A stretch of DNA of 64,000 nucleotides. Source: Nannocystis bainbridge (GTDB taxonomy: Bacteria; Myxococcota_A; Polyangia; Nannocystales; Nannocystaceae). The stretch is from assembly GCF_028368995.1 (NCBI RefSeq), contig NZ_JAQNDL010000003.1, forward strand, positions 496,001-560,000. The letters run 5' to 3'. The translations under genes were made by a program, and so were the position numbers. Shown here piece by piece: positions 32,301 through 40,612 of this stretch (its first letter is position 1; every line of letters begins with the position of its first letter). Below the pieces are notes generated by a model. That model saw only the letters and a program-made list of their open reading frames with translations, was not told the DNA's origin and searched no databases.

Positions 32301-33641
32301 ATGTATCCCTCTCGCACCATCTCCACGTTTGCTACCGTGCTCCTCATGCTCGCGGCCTGCAAGCATCCCACGCCCGGTGACCTGCCACCGACGTCCGCCA
32401 CGGAGGGCGACACGAATCCCACGGCCCCTCCGATGTCCTCCTCCGACCCGACGCTGCCCACCACCTCGCTGCCCACCACGGGGGGCGGAGACGACCCTGT
32501 ATGGGAGGGCTGTCTGGGCACCGCCGACGGCGTGAATTCCGCCTTCGTGCACCAGTGCGCGGGCACCGGGACCGCAATCGTCCGGTTCGACGTCGAAGTC
32601 TCGGGAAACCCAGTCGTGATCCCCCCCTTCCCGCCGCGGCCGGTCACCTTCGGGCCCGGGGTGGAGGGCGAAAGCTACGAAGAGCCCAAGGTGATGGCGT
32701 GCTGCGCTCCGGCGTTCGATGATGAGGAAGACATGGTGCTCCAGCCACACTACATGGCCTGTTACCGTGACCTCGCGGAACAAGCGTGCAGGTCCCTCTG
32801 GTCGCAAATCCTCGCCCTCAAAGACAATCCGGACGTCCCTAACGTCGCGAATCCGCAACTCCAGAACCTGGCGGACTGGGTCGCGGAACATCAGCTGGAG
32901 TGCTTCACGGAGCTCTGGAAGAATTCCGGCGCCATCGACCATGAGCCGCAGAACGCCACCGACTTCTTCACTCTGAACCGTACCTGGGTGCTGGGCGAGG
33001 GTGCCGATACGCTCAATATCAAAAACGTCGAGTTCGAAATCCAGGATGCCGAGGTCAGCGACATCTTTATTCCGGCAAATGCCGCCACATGGGGCCTCTG
33101 CCGCAGCGCCAGCGACAACAACGACTTCCACTTCCTCGAGGTCGACCCGTCGGACGGGTACGTCTTCACGCTCTTCGAAGGAGATGCCGAACTGCTCGGG
33201 CCAGGCACTCCCGCCTACGAGGGCTCCGCCGAATTCTCCGCGAACTCGTTTATCTCCACTCATGATTCGGAGGTCGGAGTGTGGATCGATGCGCTGCAGC
33301 TCGACACGGCAGAACCTGCAGTGATTACGAACGGCACGACTTCCACGACAGTGGACCGCGCCCGCGTCGCCTTGCTGCATGCAGTGCACGCGACCCCGGT
33401 TGGCACCTTCCTGTTCGAGATCGATCCCGGTGGCGCCCAGTTCTTTGTCTCCGGGTTCGCGGATGGGGAAGCCAGCGTCGAAACGGTCTACAACGCGTCG
33501 ACGATCGAGATTGATCGCGCGCCTCCGATGCTCGTGGATCCGGAATACGTGTGGACGGTTTCCCCGTTCGACCTCGTGTATGAGGACGCCAACGAGGATG
33601 AGTGGACCCTCGCGATCGGGACGCTTATCTTCAGCCCCTGA
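32301..33641 (+). CDS. Large lipoprotein of unknown function
   Basis: A 446-residue lipoprotein with lipobox LAAC and a short Thr/Pro/Ser linker (residues 20-60). The body has scattered cysteines and acidic beta-rich segments (IEIQDAEVSDIFIPANAA-like, SDGYVFTLFEGDAE). Codon use is slightly less GC-biased than in the virus-like block. No domain was recognised. It is followed 20 bases later by the metalloprotease lipoprotein, so the two form an operon. Probably cargo or lysogenic conversion genes. Confidence 0.66.
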   Translation: MYPSRTISTFATVLLMLAACKHPTPGDLPPTSATEGDTNPTAPPMSSSDPTLPTTSLPTTGGGDDPVWEGCLGTADGVNSAFVHQCAGTGTAIVRFDVEVSGNPVVIPPFPPRPVTFGPGVEGESYEEPKVMACCAPAFDDEEDMVLQPHYMACYRDLAEQACRSLWSQILALKDNPDVPNVANPQLQNLADWVAEHQLECFTELWKNSGAIDHEPQNATDFFTLNRTWVLGEGADTLNIKNVEFEIQDAEVSDIFIPANAATWGLCRSASDNNDFHFLEVDPSDGYVFTLFEGDAELLGPGTPAYEGSAEFSANSFISTHDSEVGVWIDALQLDTAEPAVITNGTTSTTVDRARVALLHAVHATPVGTFLFEIDPGGAQFFVSGFADGEASVETVYNASTIEIDRAPPMLVDPEYVWTVSPFDLVYEDANEDEWTLAIGTLIFSP

Positions 33642-33661
33642 GCCCACGGAGTCGCCTCACA

Positions 33662-34804
33662 ATGCTCCCCGCCAGCCCACCACGCTCGTGCATCTTACTC
33701 TTGGCCGGTCTCCTCGTGGTGGGCGGCGGATGCCGTGACCGGGAGCGTCCGCCGATCGTCTGGGCCGGGGAGCACGTCCAAGTCGGCACCGACCTGGACC
33801 TCGACGCCTGGTGTCCGGGAACGTTGACGCTGCTGGACAGTCACACAGCTCTGCTGAAAGAGATGTTCGACGCCCCGGCGGACCATGTCGTGACATACTA
33901 TCTGTACCCTTCTCCCATCAGCGATCGTATCTGCCCAAAGCCCAGTACGGCTTGCTACCTCCCGGATGAGGGCGCAGCGGTCACGACCGATCTCTTCAAT
34001 CTCCACGAGATCGTGCATGCTGTCCAGTGGGCCCACGGCGGCATGCCTCATGTTTTTGACGAGGGTGCCGCGACCTATTGGGGGGGAAGAGGGCATGGCG
34101 CAGGCGCAGAGGACGCTCGTGGCCTCCAATTCCGCTCTTTGATAGATAACGCGTGGTCTGAGGGCCTCGGAAGTAGGGGATACTGGCTCGCCGCGAAATT
34201 CACGTCTTACCTGATCCACGCCAACGGCTTGGAGTCGTACGTCGCGCTCTTGAAGGCGACCTCATGGGACCAGTCTCGCGCGAATTTCGAGAAGACGTTC
34301 GATCAAGCCATGGGGATGACGCTGGACGACGCGATAAGCGACTACGAGGCGGAGTTGGAGTGGTGGTACTGCGATGCACCCGCCACGCAGTACTGGTTTC
34401 ATGGGTGCGCGCAACCAGGCGACGTGCTTCCAACCGGCGAGACGACACACTTCGATCTGGACATTTCCTGTGCCGATCCCGAAGTCGTTGGACCATCGTC
34501 GCACGCATCTCCCGATGGTACCCTGAGGATCTGGCGAGACATCACCCTCGAACTCACGAGCACGGACCAGTTCATCACATTTGACGCCCCCCAGGACGGT
34601 GAACCCAGCACCGTGCTGGTGGAGCTCAAGCCCTGCACTACGGATTGTTCCCTGGCGCTAACCGAAACGGTGCGCTTGAACCCGGGTCCGGACGGTACCG
34701 AGTTCAGCCCTTCCGTGCTGCCTGGCCGCTACGTCCTGCGCGTGAGCCGCGCTGCCGAGGACCCGGGCCCTGTCCAAATTCGCTGGCTTCAAGCCGGGTC
34801 ATGA
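33662..34804 (+). CDS. Lipoprotein zinc metalloprotease (gluzincin-like)
   Basis: A 380-residue lipoprotein with lipobox VGGGC. LHEIVHAVQW (about residue 117) is an HExxH zinc motif, and FDEGAATYWGG about 17 residues later supplies the third ligand Glu, the spacing of gluzincin-type peptidases such as the MA family. A helix (AKFTSYLIHANGLESYVALLK) then follows as in those enzymes. The C-terminal 130 residues are beta-rich (bacterial pre-peptidase-like). It would act at the outer face of the envelope, on an unknown substrate. Confidence 0.75.
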   Translation: MLPASPPRSCILLLAGLLVVGGGCRDRERPPIVWAGEHVQVGTDLDLDAWCPGTLTLLDSHTALLKEMFDAPADHVVTYYLYPSPISDRICPKPSTACYLPDEGAAVTTDLFNLHEIVHAVQWAHGGMPHVFDEGAATYWGGRGHGAGAEDARGLQFRSLIDNAWSEGLGSRGYWLAAKFTSYLIHANGLESYVALLKATSWDQSRANFEKTFDQAMGMTLDDAISDYEAELEWWYCDAPATQYWFHGCAQPGDVLPTGETTHFDLDISCADPEVVGPSSHASPDGTLRIWRDITLELTSTDQFITFDAPQDGEPSTVLVELKPCTTDCSLALTETVRLNPGPDGTEFSPSVLPGRYVLRVSRAAEDPGPVQIRWLQAGS

Positions 34805-34892
34805 TCGAGCTGTTCACCCATCCGTCGCTTCCGCCAGCATCGCGCCGGTGCTGACCGGCTTCGCGTACGAGATCCGACCGAGCAAACGGAGC

Positions 34893-35231
34893 CTACTCCT
34901 CTGGGGTAAAGGCGTCGACGTGGGCCATCCGTAACAGCGCCTCCACGGCGAGTTCGACCAGTTCGGTATGCAGCACGGCGGGCAGTGCGAGCTGTTCACG
35001 CCGCCGACGCTTCAAGCGGCGATGCAGGCGCGGCCACTCCACGAGCAACGCGCGCTCCCCCGCGGCGGCGGCCTCGGCGAAGGTGGCGGCGTCGAGCTCG
35101 ACAGCCGGCCCGCCGCGGCCGGACACGTTGAAGCGCCCGGCCCGCGTCAGCTCGATCGAGACGTGGGCCGCGTCGGTACCGAGGATCCACACCCCCGGCC
35201 TGACCTCGTCCCACGAGGGCTTTTTCTTCAC
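34893..35231 (-). CDS. Small protein, end of the replication operon
   Basis: A 112-residue protein: beta-strand-like start (WDEVRPGVWILGTDAAHVSIELTRAGRF) and a helical, Arg-rich C-terminal part (RLHRRLKRRRREQLALPAV). Its GTG overlaps the ancestral stop of the IS-interrupted gene as GTGA, so before the IS66 insertion it was translated by coupling from that gene. It is now cut off from its promoter unless the IS provides one. No family recognised. Confidence 0.6.
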   Translation of the reverse strand: MKKKPSWDEVRPGVWILGTDAAHVSIELTRAGRFNVSGRGGPAVELDAATFAEAAAAGERALLVEWPRLHRRLKRRRREQLALPAVLHTELVELAVEALLRMAHVDAFTPEE

Positions 35232-35256
35232 CGCTTCGCGCTCCGGCGCTCGCGGC

Positions 35257-35280
35257 GTAAGCGTCCGGCGAGCTACGTCG
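35257..35280 (+). repeat. IS66 left terminal repeat
   Basis: Matches the reverse complement of 37922-37945 at 22 of 24 bases. Confidence 0.92.
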
Positions 35281-35326
35281 TGACGAGGAGCCAGCCGAGG
35301 ACCTACAAGAGGGCCTCGGAGGCTGA

Positions 35327-35533
35327 ATGTCGAAAGAGAGTGATGAAGATCGTGATGACCGTGGCGCGGTCGTGCTGCAGCCCGAGCCGCCGGCGCGAGG
35401 GACGTTCGCGCTGCTGATCCCGAGCGACATGTCGTGGCAGGCGAGCTCGTTCGGCGGTGCGCTGCGGCTGGACTTCCGACCGATGCGGCCGAGAGACCGG
35501 GCGGCCCGAGCGCGGGCGAAGGTCAAGCCATGA
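35327..35533 (+). CDS. Short coupled frame upstream of tnpA in IS66
   Basis: A 68-residue frame whose TGA overlaps the tnpA ATG as ATGA. GTFALLIPSDMSWQASSFGGALRLDFRP is the only structured-looking part. It may be an accessory IS66 gene or a leader peptide; no family assigned. Confidence 0.45.
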   Translation: MSKESDEDRDDRGAVVLQPEPPARGTFALLIPSDMSWQASSFGGALRLDFRPMRPRDRAARARAKVKP

Positions 35534-35862
35534 GCACGGCGACGGAGGCGACGTGGCGCAAGCGGGTCGACGGCTGGATCGCCAGCGGTCAGACCTGCAA
35601 GGAGTACGCGGCGCGCATCCGGGTCAATCCACACACGCTGGGATGGTGGAAATGGCGCCTGCATGCGGCGCGGGCCGATGCATGCGACCAGGGCGCGGGC
35701 GAGGCCGGCTTCGTCGAGGTGACGCAGGAGGTCGGTGCCTTGCTGACGACCGAGCCCGGCGTGCTCGAGCTCGAGGTCGGGTGCGTGGTGCTCCGGATCC
35801 GTGGCCATGTCGAGGCCGACATGCTCGGGCGCGTGCTCGATGTGCTGGAGGGGCGACGATGA
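35530..35862 (+). CDS. tnpA: IS66 TnpA (accessory, HTH)
   Basis: A 110-residue protein: WRKRVDGWIASGQTCKEYAARIRVNPHTLGWWKWRL is the IS66 OrfA helix-turn-helix with its WWKWRL signature; the C-terminal part (LELEVGCVVLRIRGHVEADMLGRVLDVLEG) is also typical. It overlaps TnpB as ATGA. Needed for IS66 transposition in other systems, by DNA binding. Confidence 0.9.
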   Translation: MSTATEATWRKRVDGWIASGQTCKEYAARIRVNPHTLGWWKWRLHAARADACDQGAGEAGFVEVTQEVGALLTTEPGVLELEVGCVVLRIRGHVEADMLGRVLDVLEGRR

Positions 35863-36200
35863 TCCCGGCGTCGGTGCGGATCTTCGTATGCACCGAGCCG
35901 CAGGACATGCGGCGCGGGTTCGATGCGCTCGCGCTCACCGTGCGGCAGGTGATCGGCGAGGACCCGCGCGGCGGGGCGGTCTTCGTGTTCGCCAGTCGCA
36001 GGTCCGATCGCGTGAAGGTGCTGTGGTGGGACCGTAACGGCTACTGCCTGATGTACAAGCGGCTGCATCGAGCGCTGTTCCGCGTACCGGCGACGGACGA
36101 GCCGTCGCAGCGCTCGGTGGTCGTCGACACGAAGGACTTCGCGGAGCTGCTGCGGGGCGTCGAGCGAGCCCCACGCCGCGAGGGTCGAAATCGCTCTTGA
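35859..36200 (+). CDS. tnpB: IS66 TnpB (OrfB)
   Basis: A 113-residue IS66 OrfB protein: CTEPQDMRRGFDALALTV, VFVFASRRSDRVKVLWWDRNGYCLMYKRL and RALFRVP are hallmark segments. Unrelated to the RNA-guided TnpB of IS200/IS605 elements. Its ATG overlaps the tnpA stop. Confidence 0.93.
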   Translation: MIPASVRIFVCTEPQDMRRGFDALALTVRQVIGEDPRGGAVFVFASRRSDRVKVLWWDRNGYCLMYKRLHRALFRVPATDEPSQRSVVVDTKDFAELLRGVERAPRREGRNRS

Positions 36201-36230
36201 CGTGAATGCTCAAAAGCGTACGTAGGAGGC

Positions 36231-37901
36231 GTGACCGAGGTCGAGCTCGTCCGCCATGAACTCGAGAGCCGCATGCGCGAGCATGCGGACACGATCGACA
36301 AGCTGACCGCCGAGCGCGAGCGGTACAAGACGCTGTACATGGAGCTGCTCGAGCGCTGCAAGCTGCTCGAGAAGGGCATCGTGGTCGGCAAGAAGGCCGA
36401 GCGCTTCACCGCCGGCGACGATCCGCAGCTCGCCCTGCAGATCCTCGAGATGATGCTCGCCGGCCGCGACGTCGTCGTGGAGCAGGTCGAGGAAGAGCTC
36501 GAGCTCGACGACGCCGAGGATGAAGACGCCCACGACAACGAGGTCGATCGTCCTGCGTCTACCCGGCGACGCTCTCGCGGCCGTCGGCCCCTTCCCGAGA
36601 ATCTCCCGCGGGTCGAGATCGAGGTCCTGCCGCCCGAGGTCGTGCGCGAGGGCCTCGACGCGTTCCAGCGGATCGGCCAGGTCGTCAGCGAGGTCGTCGA
36701 ACGTCGACCGGCCTCGCTCGTCGTCGCGCGGATCGTCCGGCCGAAGTTTGTCCGCAAGGGTGAGGCGCCGGGCACGGTCGAGGACCAGGCGATCGAGGCA
36801 CCGGCGGTGCAGATTGCCGAGCGGCTGGAGCTGCCGATCGAGCGCGGCCTCGCCGGCCCCGGGCTGCTCGCCGACACGATCGTCCATCGCTGGCAAGACC
36901 ACCTGCCCGCGAACCGCCTCGAGGCGCTCTACGCCCGCGACGGGCTGCAGCTCGCGCGCTCGACGATCTGCGGCTGGCACGAGCAACTCGCGGATCTCGT
37001 CGAGCCGCTCGTTGAGGCGATGTTTGCCGACGCCTTCACGCAGCCCTATCTCTGCACTGACGCGACCGGCGTCCTCGTGCAGGCAAAGGAGCAGTGCCAG
37101 CGCGCCCACTTCTGGGTGCTCGTGGCGCCGGAGCGCCACGTCCTCTTCCGCTTCTCGCCGGCCCACGACAGCGAGGCCGTCGATCGGCTGCTGAAGGGCT
37201 ACACGGGCTATCTCGTCGCCGACGCCCACGCGGTCTACGATCATTTGTACGCGAGCGGCGATGTCGTCGAGGTCGGCTGCTGGGCCCACTGCAGGAGGTA
37301 CTTCTTCAAGTGCCTCGGTTCGGAGCCAGAGCTGGCCCGGCACGCGCTGTCGCTGATCAAGGCGCTCTTCAAGATCGAGCGCGCGCTGGCGACGGCGCCC
37401 CGCAAGAAGCGAGAGTCGGTCCGCCAGGCGAAGTCGAGACCGATCGTCGACGCCTTCTTCCTCTGGTGCGACCAGCAGGCCGCGCTCGCCCTCGATGGTA
37501 CGCCGCTCGCCAAAGCCCTCGGCTACGCCCGCAATCAGCGGATCGCCCTGCAGCGCTTCCTTGGCGACGGCCGGCTGCCCCTCGAGAACAACATCTCCGA
37601 GCGCAACCTCCGGCGCGAGGTCATCGGCCGCAAGAACTGGCTGTTCCTCGGCAGCGAGGAGGGCGCCCGCGCCAACACACTCTTCGTGTCGCTCCTGGCG
37701 AGCTGCCAGCTCCACCGGATCGAGCCCTGGGCATACCTCCGCGACCTGCTGTGCCTGCTCCCGTCGTGGCCCCGGCGCCGCGTCCTCGAGCTCGCACCGG
37801 CCTTCTGGCAGGAGACTCTGAAACAGGAGGACACTCAGCAGCGGCTCGCCACCAACGTCTTCCGCGGCGTGTCCCTCGGGAAGCATACGAGCGAGGTGTA
37901 G
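36231..37901 (+). CDS. tnpC: IS66 TnpC transposase (DDE)
   Basis: A 556-residue transposase. An N-terminal coiled coil (ELLERCKLLEKGIVVGKKAERF) is followed by the catalytic region: LCTDATGV with the first Asp near residue 276, YLVADAHAVYDH with the second near 329, and LPLENNISERNLR with the Glu near 451, then RKNWLFLGSEEGA. All catalytic residues are present and the frame is intact, so it should be active. Confidence 0.95.
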   Translation: MTEVELVRHELESRMREHADTIDKLTAERERYKTLYMELLERCKLLEKGIVVGKKAERFTAGDDPQLALQILEMMLAGRDVVVEQVEEELELDDAEDEDAHDNEVDRPASTRRRSRGRRPLPENLPRVEIEVLPPEVVREGLDAFQRIGQVVSEVVERRPASLVVARIVRPKFVRKGEAPGTVEDQAIEAPAVQIAERLELPIERGLAGPGLLADTIVHRWQDHLPANRLEALYARDGLQLARSTICGWHEQLADLVEPLVEAMFADAFTQPYLCTDATGVLVQAKEQCQRAHFWVLVAPERHVLFRFSPAHDSEAVDRLLKGYTGYLVADAHAVYDHLYASGDVVEVGCWAHCRRYFFKCLGSEPELARHALSLIKALFKIERALATAPRKKRESVRQAKSRPIVDAFFLWCDQQAALALDGTPLAKALGYARNQRIALQRFLGDGRLPLENNISERNLRREVIGRKNWLFLGSEEGARANTLFVSLLASCQLHRIEPWAYLRDLLCLLPSWPRRRVLELAPAFWQETLKQEDTQQRLATNVFRGVSLGKHTSEV

Positions 37902-37921
37902 CCGAACGGCGGGTCAGCCGG

Positions 37922-37945
37922 CAACGTAGCTCGCCGGACGCATAC
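37922..37945 (-). repeat. IS66 right terminal repeat
   Basis: Reverse complement begins GTATGCGTCCGGCGAGC, pairing with the left end; CTCGCGGC follows directly. Confidence 0.92.
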
Positions 37946-38473
37946 CTCGCGGCGGCCAGGCGCCGCGGCGGGCGTGTGGGGCGGCTCGTCGCGCGGCGGT
38001 GCCTCGAGACGGCGATCGGTCTCGACCTGCCCGTCGCGCAGCCCGTCAGCGTCGGCCATCGCGCGCGACAGCGCCGCCGACGTGAGCGCCCCGATCGCAT
38101 GCGCCCGGCTCCACCGCGGCGGACTCCCGAGCCCGTCCCGGAGCGCCAGGAGTTCGCGTTCCTCCATCGTCTCGACGCGCGTCGACGCCAAGAACGCCGC
38201 CACGGCAGCAGCCCGCAGCGGGGTCTGTTCGCGCGGCGGGAGGGCGGCCAGCGTGCCGCTCAACTCCGCGGCGAGGCCGGCGGACAGCCGCTCGACGACC
38301 TCGGCGCCTTTGAGCGGCGACGGCTCGCCGAGAGCGTCGGCGTAGGCGCGCTGGTTCTGCGCCTGCGCGCGCACTTCGGCGAGGGCTGCTTCGAGGCCGC
38401 TGGCCTGCTCTTCGAGGTCGATCGCGATCTGCAACGCCGCGGCGTGCTCAGGGTTCGTTTGTGCGGTGGTCAT
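37946..38473 (-). pseudogene. Replication-operon gene cut by IS66 six codons before its stop
   Basis: A helical protein (ALAEVRAQAQNQRAYADAL; VVERLSAGLAAELSG), 176 codons up to the target duplication. Removing the IS and one duplication restores six more codons (RRSAKR) and a TGA at 35228-35230 that overlaps the next gene as GTGA. The present frame instead reads 36 codons into the IS. Its ATG overlaps the dnaB stop. It is probably still functional, because only the last six of 182 residues are replaced. A decayed copy of part of it lies at 31680-31850. Confidence 0.82.
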
Positions 38474-39828
38474 GCTGCTCTCCGTTCCAAGGGTGCAAAG
38501 CGGGTCTGTTGGGCAATCCATGCAAGCTTGATCAGGTCCTCGGGGCCGTGGCGATTCTTCGCGACGCGCAACTCGGCGAGCCCGGCTGCGGCGGCCCGCT
38601 TGTCGGCGGTCGCATCGACGGTCAGCGTCAGCTCGGGCCGGTGCAGCAGCCCGACGAAATCCGCCTCCGCCTCGATGTCTCCGCCCTCGCGCAGATCTTC
38701 GAGCGTGGGCCGCTGATCGGCCCGTCCCGCCGCCATGCGGTTGACCTGCGCCAACGCGAGGACAGGCGCTTCCGCGGCCTTCGCAAGATCCTTGAGGGCC
38801 CGCGCGATGTCCCCGATCTCCGTGTATCGCTGCTCGCGCCGGTCGCTGCGCGCCTTTTGCAGGTAGTCGATCACGATCAACGGTGGGACTTGTTGGTCGA
38901 CGGCGGTCGCGCGGAAGGCCATGGCCCGGCTGCGGATCTCGGCGACATCGCGGGTGCGATCGTCGATCCAGAACGGCGCGAGCCCCAGCCGACACCAGCC
39001 GTCCGCGAGGGCCTGCCGCGCGTGTTCGGGCGGCGTCTGGGACCGCACCGCGGCGAGGTCGCAGCGGCTCTCGCGGGCAAGGGCGCGCTCGATCAATTGC
39101 GTAGCCGTCATTTCGAGCGAGAAGAAGAGAACGGGCCGCAACGGCCGCTCGCCGGCGACGACCTGGCGCGAGCGCGGGACGGCGAGGTCGCACGCGATTC
39201 CGATCGCTAGCGCCGTCTTGCCTACGCGCGGCCTGGCCCCGAGGACATATAGATTCCCGGGCTCCATCCCGCCGCCGAGCACCTTGTCGAGCTCGGGGAA
39301 GCCGAACGGGACCCGCGGCGGGGGCCCAGCGGCCCAGCGCTCGCCGAGGTGTTGCAGCACGTCGCGGGCGCAGGTCGGGCCCTCGGCAGCGACGGCCGGC
39401 GCATCGCGCCCGATCTCGGCGAGCAGTTCTTCGACGGCCGCCGGCTCCGCCTCCGGGTCCCGCGCCGCCTCGGCCACGCGGAGCGCGGCTTCGCGGACCC
39501 GCCTGATGCGCGCGCGCCTGCGGATCTCTGCGGCATAGCGCCGCAAGATCGGCGCCGCGCGGGTGGCCTCCTCGCCGAGCCGGGCAAGTGAGCGCCCCGC
39601 GAGCTTGTGCTCGCCGCGGCCCCGGATCTCGTCCTCGACGGAAAGCACGTCGATCGGGACGCCCCGCGCCGCAAGCTCCAGCACGGCCCCCCAGATCTCC
39701 CGGTGGCCCTGGCCGTCCTCGAAGTCGTCCACGCGCAGCCATGCGACTTGCGCGAGCAGGCCGGAGAACACCAGCACCGACGCCAACACTACGCGCTCCG
39801 CCTCTTGCGCCGGGCGACTTGCGTTCAT
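38470..39828 (-). CDS. dnaB: DnaB-like replicative helicase
   Basis: A 452-residue hexameric helicase. The N-terminal interaction domain (VVLASVLVFSGL...IWGAVLELAARGVPIDVLSVEDEI) leads to the RecA-like ATPase: FGFPELDKVLGGGMEPGNLYVLGARPRVGKTALA (Walker A near residue 200), FFSLEMTATQLIERALA, VIDYLQ (Walker B region), ALKDLAKAAEAPVLALAQVNR and LRE-type sensor segments. Viral or plasmid-type DnaB; it means the element starts its own replication forks. Its stop overlaps the next gene as ATGA. It is the only P-loop ATPase recognised in the element. Confidence 0.92.
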   Translation of the reverse strand: MNASRPAQEAERVVLASVLVFSGLLAQVAWLRVDDFEDGQGHREIWGAVLELAARGVPIDVLSVEDEIRGRGEHKLAGRSLARLGEEATRAAPILRRYAAEIRRRARIRRVREAALRVAEAARDPEAEPAAVEELLAEIGRDAPAVAAEGPTCARDVLQHLGERWAAGPPPRVPFGFPELDKVLGGGMEPGNLYVLGARPRVGKTALAIGIACDLAVPRSRQVVAGERPLRPVLFFSLEMTATQLIERALARESRCDLAAVRSQTPPEHARQALADGWCRLGLAPFWIDDRTRDVAEIRSRAMAFRATAVDQQVPPLIVIDYLQKARSDRREQRYTEIGDIARALKDLAKAAEAPVLALAQVNRMAAGRADQRPTLEDLREGGDIEAEADFVGLLHRPELTLTVDATADKRAAAAGLAELRVAKNRHGPEDLIKLAWIAQQTRFAPLERRAA

Positions 39829-39849
39829 CCGTTCACCATGTGTCTAAAT

Positions 39850-39890
39850 GGTCCTGTTCTATAGGTCATGTCTGTTCGGACATGGCCTTA
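39850..39890. repeat. CATG 14-bp repeat array (three units)
   Basis: CCTG at 39853 and CATG at 39867 and 39881 stand exactly 14 bases apart; CATGTCTgttcGGACATG forms a hairpin. It lies between dnaB and the sigma-like gene, one of the few copies inside the element. Confidence 0.6.
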
Positions 39891-40403
39891 GCGCGACTCG
39901 GTGCGGCGCCGGATCCGTTCGCACGCGCGCCGCCAACGCGAGCGGACCTGCTGCGGGCGCAGCCCCGGGTCGCTATCGTGCAGACGCGCCAGGATCACTT
40001 GCCGCTGCGCGTCCGTGACCAGGTCCAGGCAAGCCCGCAGCCTGCGCCCCGCGTCCTTGGCGTCGGGCTCGTCCCGCGCGACCAACCCGGCCACGCCGTC
40101 CCCGATGAAGACGATCCGCCCGGCCTGCCGTTGGAGTTTCCTGCACACCGTTTGAATCCCCCAGCGCAGGTGGGTCGCGAATCGCACGCTGCGGCCGAGG
40201 TCGAACGAGCGGACCCGGTCGACCAGCACGGCGCCGACCTCGGCCTCGACCTCGTCCGCGTCGACGCGCGCGGCGGCGGCCAGGGTGCGAGCCAGGGCCC
40301 TCGCATACGGCAGAAATGCCCGCATGATCGCGGCCTCGTCGCGGGCCTCGAACATGCGGCGCTCGTCCTCGGCGTCGACGAACTGGGCGCTACAGCGGCT
40401 CAC
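39888..40403 (-). CDS. Phage-type sigma-factor-like protein
   Basis: A 171-residue protein resembling a minimal sigma-70 factor. A region 2-like part (AEVGAVLVDRVRSFDLGRSVRFATHLRWGIQTVCRKLQRQ, about residues 50-95) has the aromatic/basic pattern of -10 melting, and the end (AQRQVILARLHDSDPGLRPQQVRSRWRRACERIRRR) resembles region 4. GGGAGAGG precedes GTG 40403. In a replication operon, such a factor could switch on the element's own promoters, which carry the CCATATC motif. The assignment is by residue pattern and moderate. Confidence 0.55.
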   Translation of the reverse strand: MSRCSAQFVDAEDERRMFEARDEAAIMRAFLPYARALARTLAAAARVDADEVEAEVGAVLVDRVRSFDLGRSVRFATHLRWGIQTVCRKLQRQAGRIVFIGDGVAGLVARDEPDAKDAGRRLRACLDLVTDAQRQVILARLHDSDPGLRPQQVRSRWRRACERIRRRTESR

Positions 40404-40612
40404 GGGCGCCTCTCCCTGGCGAGCGCGACGACCTCGGGCGGAAGGCCGCCCCGATCGGCAGCACGAAGGAGCGGCGCGAGCTTGGCGGCGCGTTCGCGGT
40501 CGAGCCGCTCGGCCTGGTCGCGGCACTCGGCGGCGACGGCGAGGTAGGCGCGCGCCGCTCCCCGAAGCCTGCCCGTTTCGACCTGTCTCCCAGGACATGC
40601 CACGCGAGTCAC
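40400..40612 (-). CDS. Small helical protein of the replication operon
   Basis: A 70-residue protein (AYLAVAAECRDQAERLDRERAAKLAPLL). GTGA overlaps join it to both the HTH gene before it and the sigma-like gene after it. A three-unit CATG-type repeat (40568-40599) lies within it, near its start. No family recognised. Confidence 0.5.
   Translation of the reverse strand: MTRVACPGRQVETGRLRGAARAYLAVAAECRDQAERLDRERAAKLAPLLRAADRGGLPPEVVALARERRP
40568..40602. repeat. CATG-type 14-bp repeat, three units, inside a gene
   Basis: CCTG at 40568 and 40582 and CATG at 40596 are exactly 14 bases apart: three units, 42 bases, which keeps the reading frame. Confidence 0.55.

Larger units (their letters stand above)
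35257..37945 (+). mobile_element. IS66-family insertion sequence, complete
   Basis: 2689 bp with imperfect terminal repeats beginning GTAAGCGTCC on the left and GTATGCGTCC on the right, and identical 8-bp target duplications CTCGCGGC at 35249-35256 and 37946-37953. It encodes the standard IS66 set TnpA, TnpB and TnpC plus a coupled short frame. Intact genes and perfect duplications show recent insertion. It interrupts the 3' end of the replication-operon gene downstream of dnaB. Confidence 0.95.
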
